NCBI GenBank assembly: GCA_037043015.1
Contig: CM073324.1
Location: 15,893,013-15,957,012 of the forward strand
Length of the DNA: 64,000 nt
From: Bryum argenteum
Taxonomy: Eukaryota > Streptophyta > Bryopsida > Bryales > Bryaceae
Reading direction: 5' to 3'
Shown here: positions 47,256-57,554 of the stretch, one piece after another
How positions within the stretch are numbered: position 1 is the stretch's first letter
How the letters are laid out: each line of letters starts with the position of its first letter
Notes under the pieces: generated by a model
Told to the model about the DNA's origin: nothing
The model's database searches: none
What the model saw: only the letters and a program-made list of their open reading frames with translations
Position numbers and translations under genes: made by a program

Positions 47256-48419
47256 CATACATGCTGAACCTCAATTTTCTCTAGATCGGTGGTTTAGCAT
47301 GGGAACTGGTGTCATTTCAAGAGAGTTTTCAGTAGATCTGGATGAAAAGTCTGCACACGAATTTAGATTCATGAACCCGAAGTACTTGGAACAGTGAATT
47401 CATTGGTACAGAGGTGTGAGTACTAACGCTCCATGTAAAGCTCGTGCGTACCTTCCTCGCATTCTTCTAGCATTTCTGAATCATACGAGCGCGTACCGTC
47501 ACCTTGCATCCACCGCCTTAGGATGCATAGTAATAAGTTGAACGTCATGGAGAGACTGACTTTATGCAAAGTCTTAGCGACCCAGTTTCGAGTAACCTTA
47601 GTTGTGAGCTTGATTCTTGCATGGGGTGGTCTCTACAGGTGACTGTGGTTATAATGATCATGCATAGCACTGGGGTTTCTCGCAAGCTCACCATGAAGCT
47701 TAATATGCTTGTGTGGGTGCAACGTGGCATTTGTGCAGTGAGCTTGGGACGTGAATGTTCTATCTTAGTAGACGTCTTTTTCAGCAGTGTTAGACAAGGA
47801 CGTGCTGGATGACAACCCTCGACCTCGTTGATCTAACGATAATTATGACGATCATGGGAAACATGCATGTCCAGAGGCTGAACTCTTTGAGAGTGAAGCA
47901 AATTGCAAGACTTGGGCGTTCATAAAACCAAAAACATTAGACTTACTTCAGGGAAAAACCAGTGAAATCGCGTCATCTTCTTCTTCTGATCTTCTTTCGT
48001 CATTGATATCGTCGTCTGGACACATCGTCCTCTCAAGGTACGAGCGGCAGCTATGCAACAAATCATAGCGTAATATGCTTTTCACAGTACTAAGATTTCT
48101 TTTAGTGACTGCCCAAGGTTGAACAGTTACACAAGCATACAAGCACTCCAGTGAGCCTGTTAAGACTAATTAGAGTATTCTCTATCATCAAGTGCTATCA
48201 GAACTTTAAGATTATTCTCTATCATAAAGTCGGCTTGCAATCGAACCTTTACTGACAGAGAGGGTCAAGTGAGCAATTTCATGTGCATGATCGATGCTGT
48301 TTCATCCTCATGGAGAGGGTTAGTTGCTCTTGAAGCAATAATTTTTAAATGCATGATCCATGGTGTTTCATTCTCATGGATTGCTTGTTTCACTTAATAT
48401 TTAATTACTCTCTGATCAG
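47256..48419. other. No gene recognised
   Basis: Short frames only. A loose direct repeat occurs (TTCTCTATCATCAAGT / TTCTCTATCATAAAGT near 48180 and 48215; GTTTCATCCTCATGGA / GTTTCATTCTCATGGA near 48300 and 48365). Nothing else seen. Confidence 0.4.
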
Positions 48420-51175
48420 TGCGATGTTGTGTGCCATCAAAGTTTTCGGTTGTTAAAAAGAAACGAAAAAAGAAAGCATTTGAAGAACTTAAGGAATCAT
48501 GTTACTCTGCAAATGAATCAATCTGTGGTTGGATCAATCAACGACGACCGTATGTAACTACTCTGGTTCAGATGCGGGCAGAAGTTAGGGGTCTGCCACC
48601 ACTGACATTGAACCTCCAATTGATCACTGCTGCCGAAGTAGGTGAACTGATAGCCCTATGACATAGGTATAGGTATAGGTATAGGTATAGGTATAGGTAT
48701 AGGTATAGGTATAGGTAGACCTCTTACTTACTGTTTTCTCAAACCAGTACAAACTACGGACATCCCGCCCCCGTTTCTCGCCCTCCCCATCCTCACCCCT
48801 CCGACACCCAATCTTACTCTTCCTACATTCCACTCTTCGCCCTCCGCCATTCTTCTAGATTTCCTAGATTTCGGAATTGCATCCAAACATCGTTACTATT
48901 TTTTTTTGCTACCACAAACCGCTGGCAACTCTAAAAACCCGGTGCACCTTGTGCCACCTATTCGTACGTATTAAAATCCATCGAAATCTATGAAATCTGC
49001 ACCACAATCTATGAAATCTTGAAATCCATGATTCAAGTAAGTAGTACTAACAAAGCTGCCTCGGTGCACCTGTAGAGCTCTAAGTGAGACAATTAGCACC
49101 ACTTACTAGTAAGAGCAATCCTGAAGGACTGCAAATCATAAGGTCCGGACCTGCAGCTTATATGAGCCAGCCAGGGCTCGATCAGTAGTAATGTGGTGGT
49201 ATTAGTGTGTGGCAGTGGCTTCGGCAACAAATCTTCAGTATCTGGGATATCCAATTCCAGCAGTTGGACAATCAGCTCCCAGCGCACAACAGCTATTGAA
49301 CCTGATCCCGTTTGAAATTGATATCCTCATTCAGAAATTCATTATACATTGGAATCCTAACCCAGAGATTGGATGGTGGGACACGGTATGCTACTTGTTT
49401 AGAATGACAATGATTTTGCAGTACTTAAGCTGGTTTCGATCTAATAAAATTCATTGACTCACGCTGTTTCCGTTCGCATGATAAAGAGCAGAGTACAGAG
49501 ACATGGGAAACAGAAGGGGTATCAGAAATTAATTATAATCCGGAAACTTTCAAAGTTGTGTTTCAATCCACCAAGGCCAAGCCACACGCTGTTATCCAGG
49601 TTAGTCCTTCAATTGCCCTTTCTGATTTTTTAAGGAATCTTGATAATCCGTGCTCTTGTTCATACATATCTGACAACAGGCTCATATTTCCTGAACTTAC
49701 ACGAAGAAATTGAACTTCTTTGACTAGTGACATGTATAACTATAATTGTAATTCAAATCAGTCGTGATGACTGCACAATCATGGTTTTGATCATCTTCCT
49801 GTAGAGTCGGGTAAGAGAGTATCCTTTCAAGTCATGGAATATCCGGCCCACTTCCGAATCATCAGGATTACTTACCCTGAAGACTGCAACGATACTAGAT
49901 GTAATTATGAAGGTTGGTGACGGATGGTGTCAATTAGTGCAGCCTAATATGCCAGTGCTCCAAGACCTTTTGAGTCAACAATTGCCACCCAAAGTCCTAC
50001 TTCAGGTTCTATCTTATCACGACCCCGTGGTCTTCAGTTCCAGGTTAAAACAGTTGTGTGTGTAAAATTCCAACATGTGGTGCAGTTTTCAAGATCTCTA
50101 CTTCAGGAATTTATTGTACACTCTGTATGCAACAGAAATTGTCAAAGCGTGGATTGCAGTTGATGCCAGAGGACGATGATGCTCAATATTGCGGTGTCAA
50201 AGTCAAGGTCAGCGTTTCTCAACTGTCTGTCTCTTTGATGTCTTTGTGTTCTGGTCTTGCGTCAAGGATAGGATGTTGATTTTAATAGTTTAAATTGATA
50301 GTTACGCCTTGCTTATCATTTGTGTTCGTGGTCGCCAAGAGCTTTTTACAAGTGCCGCCATGAACGTTACAAAAGGGCTGATGTCCAGAAAAATTTTTGT
50401 TGCTACAGTCTATGGTTCATTTTCTGTGCCTAGAAGCAGTGAGACCAATGGATTGTTTTGTAATCCTTGGAACTGTCTCTCTTTTGGATGTTTTAATTGT
50501 CATGATTCTGCACTTTGTGTTTCATTGTTTCCAGAATCCTGAGTTAGAAATCAAGGTGTGCCGTGATGCCGCACTAGCCATCCCGGGATTTACGCTTGCA
50601 AGCAGCCCAGTGAACAAGACGAAAGGTCCCGATCTCATTCTCATGCGCATTCAAGAGATTCCAGAGCCTCTTTATCCTCCCACGCTTGAAAAGGTACTAA
50701 CAGTACAATCTGAGCCCACTAGAATTTTCACTTTGCTTCATCCAACAGACTTGCATGCACTTAACCGTTGAATGAGCCTTTGTTGTGTGGAACATCGATC
50801 CAGAGCAAGTTGGTGAAAACAGTAAACTACGTGCATAAAGGATGCGCGGTATTAGATCACTCCGATAAGCAGCTCCCTGATTTTATGGAAAAACTAGAAG
50901 CACTCCTTGGAGACAAACTAGCGACGGTACGTTCTGCTTCAGTTGTTTAAATCTAGTATTTTCAAGAATGATGATTCTTGTCGACAAACAGAATTATTGC
51001 AAACTCTTTAAATTGTGTTCCTTCTTTATTAAGGAAGGATTTATTTGATTGTGATATTTGAATGTATGTTGAGCAATGCAGTATCATGCTGCTTTGCTCG
51101 TTGCTTTGCGAGGGAACTGTTTGGACGTGTCTAAAAACAAAATGGAAAACGGAAGTGTGGGCTTCACAGATTCTG
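48420..51175 (+). CDS. Unrecognised multi-exon gene, partial model
   Basis: Exon-like blocks with good borders: 48420-48637 (SVVKKKRKKKAFEELKESC, nuclear-type basic run), about 49206-49385 (FEIDILIQKFIIHWNPNPE), 49492-49599 (INYNPETFKVVFQSTKAK), 49805-50005 (YPFKSWNIRPTSESSG, LVQPNMPVLQDLLSQQL), about 50060-50208 (CKIPTCGAVFKISTSGIYC then TLC, a possible zinc site), about 50535-50693 (VCRDAALAIPGFTLASSPV), about 50815-50928 (LVKTVNYVHKGCAVLDHSD) and about 51082-51175 (YHAALLVALRGNCLDVSKN). I know of no family. The first four blocks join in phase 0; the join at about 50006-50060 does not work cleanly, so either the model or the gene is broken there. No start or stop is assigned. Confidence 0.4.
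48662..48718. repeat. (ATAGGT)n hexanucleotide microsatellite, about 9 units
   Basis: A perfect run of ATAGGT in the intron just after the donor near 48638. It is not the plant telomere repeat. Confidence 0.95.
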
Positions 51176-51179
51176 TAAG

Positions 51180-51850
51180 TGCATTGATGTATGCACTTCG
51201 GCTGTTCTCCTTTGGACCCTGATGTGAAAATTAAAGGACTTATCTTCGTTTGCATTGCGATTGATTCATCATCAAGCTGCAGCAAGTTTTAAGTGCGGGC
51301 GGCCATTATATATTAGGTTAGGTAAGCCTGGCATAATGGACTGACTGACAGGAAATTGGGTTAGTAGTTCTGAAGATTGTACAAAGTTAAATCTGAGTGT
51401 TCTGTAACTGTAAACATTATTTTGTTCATGTTGTTGATCTTTGAACCCATGATTCATAGAGCTATCATGGATTGAACATTCATTGCTCTTGAAAATTTCA
51501 AAATAATCTACAGTTATCAGGAGGCTTTGATTGCACACATGTATGCCACATGGAACTCATTGCAGGTTTAATTTGGAAGGTTAGAAGTTGATAACCATGA
51601 GTCTGTAGAAAATGCATCCATGGATTATATTTTGGAATTTTACGAGATGTGCTGAAAATTCTCTAACCATAGGATTGTGTAGAATGATTATTAGCAATAG
51701 AAGTTTTACTAACAATAAAGTAGTAATAAACTCAATGCACAAACCTAGCATGACTGTGATGAAATATGGGCTTTTAAAAAACAATTCAAGCGATTGGTTT
51801 TAAGCAAGCAAGCATTACAACTTCATAGTTACCAAGTCGATAATACAACC
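51180..51850. other. No gene recognised
   Basis: AT-rich sequence between the last exon-like block and the SINE. No domains. Confidence 0.4.
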
Positions 51851-51854
51851 TCAG

Positions 51855-52131
51855 TCCACCCAACTATTGTGGGAGGTCCTTGGACCTTGTTGTATGGGTA
51901 CCTCAAAGCCCTTTGGGGGGATACTATGTCAAGTATCTTCAAGGCACTAATGACTAGGCTAGAAACTAGTGTAGTTATAGTGTCCACCCTCGAGAGGGGG
52001 AAGTAGTATTGTTCTAACTTCCCCTTGTCCAGTGGCCATCGGGATATTAGCATTACGAACGGACACGTCATTCACGCCAGCCCCTTAGAAAGGACCAGAG
52101 TTTCTATCTATCTATCTATTTATCTATCTAG
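51855..52131 (+). mobile_element. 5'-truncated SINE copy
   Basis: From GTCCACCCAACTATTGTGGG to TTTCTATCTATC and the TCTA tail it matches the SINE at 46.9 kb in the opposite orientation. The tRNA-related A and B boxes are missing, as with 5'-truncated reverse transcription or later loss. Confidence 0.85.
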
Positions 52132-52605
52132 TAAGGAGGGTAGTTATTCGCTCGTAGTTGACCCTACGACAGAACGTAGTTGGTCATGTCTCATTCACAC
52201 CCAGAAGACGTCTAAGTTGTGCGAGAAGGCTCATACCGGCACATTGAGATGGTAAACACGAATGTACTATATGAAGAGCTTCCCTGTTGGGACGACAGGG
52301 AACTTACTTGTACCATATAGAATTACTGTTTTATTTTGCAATTTTCTACAGCATGCTACACGACATATGCAGATACTCTATGAGTTACCAACTTTGAATA
52401 TTTGACGCAGTGAAAGAACTCAATTGCTTGAGAATATCCCAATCAGAACACATGTGGGTCCTTGCAAATTGACAGAGGTATCTGAACAAACAGGTCATTA
52501 TGGCCAAATGTTCGAGAAAGATCTTCCACTTGGTCATGACAATCTTTTTAGTATAATTTTTATTTTGCATGTCTTAAAAAAAGGGTAGCCTTCTCGATCA
52601 TAATT
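52132..52605. other. No gene recognised
   Basis: AT-rich, no domain. It contains a short inverted repeat (TTCCCTGTTGGGACGACAGGGAA, about 52278-52300). Confidence 0.35.
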
Positions 52606-52611
52606 TTATTT

Positions 52612-52690
52612 TGCTCTCTTCTCTCTCTCCTCTCTCTCCTCTCTCTCCTCTCCTCTCTCTCCTCAGTCTCTTCTCTCTCTCTCTAAATTT
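52612..52690. repeat. CT-rich microsatellite
   Basis: CTCTCTTCTCTCTCTCC-type pyrimidine run with several short periods. Confidence 0.9.
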
Positions 52691-52933
52691 AGCTTAACTT
52701 GTCTTACTCTCACAAATTCTATCTGATACTCGTCCTGACACTACCATAGCATGAGAAATCTTGCTTCTTTCTAGGTGGGTCCTGTGAGCAATCTGCTTGA
52801 CCCGACATAACCTTGGTATGACAAATTACACTTCCTTTACGTTGGGACCTATGAGCAAGATGCTAACGTTTTCGTGGTTCATACCCGAGACGATGCACCA
52901 TTCACCGTATGCCTTGAGCAACATGTACGTGCC

Positions 52934-53171
52934 CTATGCCCACTAACCAGGGATGTACGTTTGTGCCTTCACGACTACCCATGAACTGGTCAGTCTCGCA
53001 TGTTTGGTCGATACCCTGGCTGATGCACCGTCTGGCGTGTAGCCAACACTACCCGCCCAGTCGTCTCTCTCTCCCGCTGATTCCAAAGCCGGCGCTCCTG
53101 TTCTTACTGACAGGGGGTATCGCGCATGTGCATGATAAGAGTATATGCCGTGTACCAGCTGGTACCCGCCA
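52934..53171. repeat. 238-bp direct repeat, copy 1
   Basis: Begins CTATGCCCACTAACCAGGG and ends GGTACCCGCCA. It matches 53667-53904 with four substitutions and no indel. No coding domain was recognised in it. Confidence 0.93.
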
Positions 53172-53666
53172 AAACTCATTTACATTCAAAGAAATTGAGT
53201 ACCGTACAAAGAAGGTTGAGTCAGGCAGACAGACTTGTCTGGTGACGCGACCGGGCTCCCATACATCGCTGCAAAATTGAGTTGCCTTGGTACAGCTTTT
53301 CTTGAGGGATGTTCTCCTATTTGAGAAACCTGAGAAGGTGTTGATATCGCCATAGTTGCATGGGATGAGTCAAATTCATGCGGTCGTGTCGCTAGCCTGA
53401 GAACGATGACGCAACAGTTTCCAGCTTATCAAGAAACGCTTAAACATATCAGAACATGCATCACATGTACAGCGTCAATACAAGCACCGCAGCACTCATT
53501 AAGGACGAACTGGATCGCTACTTTGATTTCAGACCTATACCGGTTTGAATACTTTGTAAGCCTTGCGTACAAACATTCGCCATGGAATTCCAATCTTTCC
53601 AATCAAATCATGCGAGCGAGCTCAAGCGGCAACCGCCAAAAATGCAAGACGCCAGCAAAAACTTAT

Positions 53667-53904
53667 CTATGCCCACTAACCAGGGATGTACGTTTGTGTC
53701 TTCACGACTACCCATGAACTGGTCAGTCTCGCATGTTTGGTCGATACCCTGGCTGATGCACCGTCTGGCGTGTAGCCAACACTACCCGCCCAGTCGTCTC
53801 TCTCTCCCGCTGATTCCAAAGCCGGCGCTCCTGTGCTTACTGACAGGGGGTATCGTGCATGTGCATGATAAGAGTATATGCCGTCTACCAGCTGGTACCC
53901 GCCA
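53667..53904. repeat. 238-bp direct repeat, copy 2
   Basis: Second copy, 733 bp downstream of the first, about 98% identical. The ~495 bp between them (53172-53666) is unique in the window. It could be a segmental duplication or a pair of short terminal repeats; no TG...CA ends support the latter. Confidence 0.93.
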
Positions 53905-56565
53905 CCATGCTCTGCTCCTGATCTGGCTTGTCACCATCGTATGCATCCCGCCAACTGCGCCTGTCCTACAATGATGAGCCAGCCTGCCTAGAAACAACCA
54001 TATATAGCTGTTCCTCTTCCCTCTGCGGATCTCCTCGAAATTCCTGGCCAGTGATTGCCTACTTTGCTATTTAGCGTTGCACTGTGACGTTGCCTTATGT
54101 CGTAACTACCATGCACTGACTCCGGCTTGCAGCAATTTATACACGCACACTTAGCCACGCGCGGTGTATACCGTAATGTCTCAGGTTTTGTCAGACGAGG
54201 TTTCGTTTTACCCAGAGCAGATTTTACAGTTCACACTCATGTTCTTGCTTCGTGGTTCTGTCTTCTTGACTTAATATCACGAGTGGATACGTTTCGTTTG
54301 AGTTTGTTTGGCGTTTCGCCAATCCTCAACTCTCGGCTGTATCTTCTTCCTTTCCTCCCATTCTTGCTTTCTGTCATCATAGATTTGTCCGATTCTTGGA
54401 TAGGCGTCACGAACTTGTCAGTCTCCTGCTGCAAGATTTGTCTGCGCCTTATCTATTTTTTGTGTCTGTCTTCTGGTTTCGACCGTTACGAGCCTCCCAG
54501 ATGACCACCGTTCTCTTTAATACCAGCACCCTAGTGCACTGATTGTGCACTACATTTCCACGCTGTTTTATACTTTGGATGCTATCTATGATTCTTCACA
54601 AATTTACCCCCATGCTTTCCTGATGAGTAACATGGCTATATGATACTAGCTTGTTGCGTGATGTGAATCTAACTGTACACGACTTTGTTTGAACTCGACT
54701 TGATCGAAAGATCCTGTAATGGGGTGACATGACTCATCTTCTCTCTCTCTCTCTAAAATGGTCTCATTTTGAGGAAATAGACCCCTGCACAAGAATTTGT
54801 TAAACATGCCGTTGACGAATACTCCTGATAAAGCAGCAGAGTACCTCGTGAAAGTATGTGTGAGGATACTCAGCCAATGGCCAAATGTGACACACTGACC
54901 CCAGGACCTTGCGAGCACGGCCTCACTCCACACGGGTACACAAACTCGTCCCGACCAGTGATGCATGCCACTTTCATAAGCAGGTTCTTAACTACACAAT
55001 GAGCCTGTGTGCTGCTACATCTATCGTGTTACCATAGCAAAACGGTCAGCTACCCGGCCCTACCAGACCAACCCACGTGGCACTGGATACCCGGAAGAAA
55101 ACAGTACTGCCCACCTTGAGTGTTGATGTCTCGGTAGTGCTCCACTCGGCCCACGAACCGTCCAGCACACAAGAAGTACGTAACCATCATGAGCCAGTTC
55201 CTTGAAACTGAGCCATGCGCACCCCAACTGGCCATGAAATGAATATCGGACAGAATTCCCACTTCTCCAGTACCGGCTGTTGGTTTCTCTCCCCTGTAGC
55301 TCTTGGCTGTATATCACCGTGACCGAGTGCACTGGTGCTCTTGTGACGGAGTGAACTGCCGTGGCTGTGTATGTGCTGCTGTTACGTCGTGGACCGGAGC
55401 CCAGTATCAGAAATGACGCAGTCCACCATGTCTCAGGTGTTCTGGTGTTCTGACAGCGTCGTTCCGTGCTTGAGAGGAGAATCTAACCTCGTCGTTTCTT
55501 GTTTCTATGCATGCAGGTTGCTCAGTTATGGCTAGGGTGCATGAATGCGTTTGATAGTCATGAATCTTGCAGCGTTGTTTTAAGATGTGACTCGGATAAC
55601 AACGTGGGGTTATCGCTGTAGACACCTCGCATACAGACTAAGTCTAACTTCGTGTTCGTCTTGTCTATGGGTGCAGGTGAGGCGGACCCCCTCAGCTTAG
55701 AGCGACGCTCTCTTCTTTCGACTATTTTCTCACTTCACCATTCAACCTCTTGCATGACGTCAATATGTACTTGCATGATGTCATCATAGGACCATAGATT
55801 CGAGTGCTGATGTGAACTAAGATCTGGTACTCTGGTCAGTAAGATGTACTGGCTGGGTGGCATGATACGAACCTTTGTACGTGTATGAGTCTCCACTGTT
55901 TTTGTGGTTTTGTGATTTGAATACAAAGTCACAAGGACTCGCATTCCCTGTGCTATACTATGTTTGTAGCACCCGCCCTCCCTCCCGAACGGGCCGAGGA
56001 TCAGCTGCTTACGTACGTTACCTGACAGTTTGTAGCAGAGTTCTTTCTGCCGACATCTGCACTATTACTCTGATGCTGCTGCGTTGATTTGTTTTGATAA
56101 TACCTGGATACGTACTCTTTGTGAGTCTCTTGTATGAGCAGTGTCATGATGGGTGAGCCATGAAGACAACGTGATCTGAGTTTGACTCGAACTGAAGGAA
56201 AGAGCCCAGAAATGGGGTGTAATGCAAAGTCTGTATTCAACACACAAACATTTCTTGAATAAACTCATCCAATCACAACATTCTTAAGCTTTAAAGGCCC
56301 AACGAGGTAGTTCAACTTTTCCTCAAAATGAGGAAACTTGTCACATCGTGAATTTTAGATTGGATGGAGATGGATTTTTGGGGTTAACCCCTAAATTTCC
56401 TTCTATTTTTGAGAGCTTGAAAACCTCAAAACTGCGATTTTTTACCTCTATACACTCTCAAGGGTGTGAACAAATTTTGTATACTTTTTTAAGACTTTCA
56501 ACCGTAAGATCTTGAACCTCACTTTCGAATTATAGTCAATGCAATTTTGGCTTGGTCAACACTTG
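53905..56565. other. Long region without a recognised gene
   Basis: A short CT run lies near 54740-54757. Many small frames occur on both strands, but none shows a domain, a signal of splicing, or homology I recognise. Confidence 0.4.
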
Positions 56566-56885
56566 GGCATACTTTTGCACGTGTAATTTTAGAAAATTCT
56601 ATAATCAAGTATGACTACATCCAACTAAAATTTGAGTTTCATCCAAGCATTGAGGAGAAGGTGAGAAGGATTTGACATACTTTTGCACTTGTAATTTTAG
56701 AAAGATATGTAATCAAGTATGACTACATCCAACCAAAATTTGAGTTTCATCCAAGCATTGACGAGAACGTGAGAAGGATTTGAATTTGTTTGTTGTCCAG
56801 TTTCTGGATGCATGACAAAATCTAGAAAAATATGTAATCAAGTATCACTACATCTAGCCAAAATTTGAATTTTATCCAATTCCAC
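56566..56885. repeat. Tandem repeat of about 107 bp, two and a half copies
   Basis: CATACTTTTGCACGTGTAATTT at about 56570 recurs as CATACTTTTGCACTTGTAATTT at about 56677. Both units carry AATCAAGTATGACTACATCC and AAAATTTGAGTTTCATCCAA. A third, diverged partial unit lies at about 56820-56880 (AATCAAGTATCACTACATCT). Confidence 0.85.
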
Positions 56886-57554
56886 TGTTGAACTTCGGCA
56901 ATGCAATTTTGCCTTGGTTAACAACTAGACATACTTCCGTGTTTATTTATGGATTTTGAGTTATTTTTGGATCTTCAATTTACGCTAAATTATGGTTTTG
57001 TTCATTTCTTTGTTGTATTCCGTTTACTTGTTATTTTATATCGGCGTTTATTTTACTTTATCTTTTGTTTTATCTTTTACTTTGTTATAATTTTCACTAC
57101 ATAAAGAGATGTACAGGGTATTAAAATTGAATTTAACCCTTAAACGTCCCTTGAGGATAGTATATACGTTGTTGTATAATAGAGATTTCTACCAACAAGA
57201 AACTCTAAATTGAGATCTTAAAAGCTCACAAGAACCACATTGATTTAAACGTCAACTTTTTCTTTGAACTCAAACCCATTGAAAGTGTGCATTCATTCCA
57301 AATACAACTAAAATACACGGTATTTTAGTGGCCACAGCACGCTCAGACTATCTGCCCAGGGTTAAACTATCCAAAGGAGTTCTCACTCCGATTTCACGGG
57401 CACGACCTTCGTTCCAAAGAGAGAAGTCAGAGAACCGCACTTAGGGTTTCTTGACACTGTGTCTTTCTTGGACACTGCTCCGTTCACTTTTAGTTTTTCG
57501 TTGTTGACCTTGGTTCTTGGACACTGTTCCGTTCACTTTCCGTTGTTAGTAGTT
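56886..57554 (+). promoter_or_regulatory. Upstream region of the gene starting at 57555
   Basis: AT-rich to about 57300. The leader has a near-repeat (TTCTTGGACACTG(C/T)TCCGTTCACTTT) at 57466-57493 and 57515-57541, an in-leader duplication of about 49 bp. No TATA box assigned with confidence. Confidence 0.35.

Noticed and set aside
48662..48718. Interstitial telomere repeat
   Set aside because: The unit is ATAGGT, not the plant TTTAGGG, so it is an ordinary microsatellite.
54127..54504. 125-codon hydrophobic frame
   Set aside because: No recognisable family; the hydrophobicity comes from a T-rich stretch and there is no support for expression.
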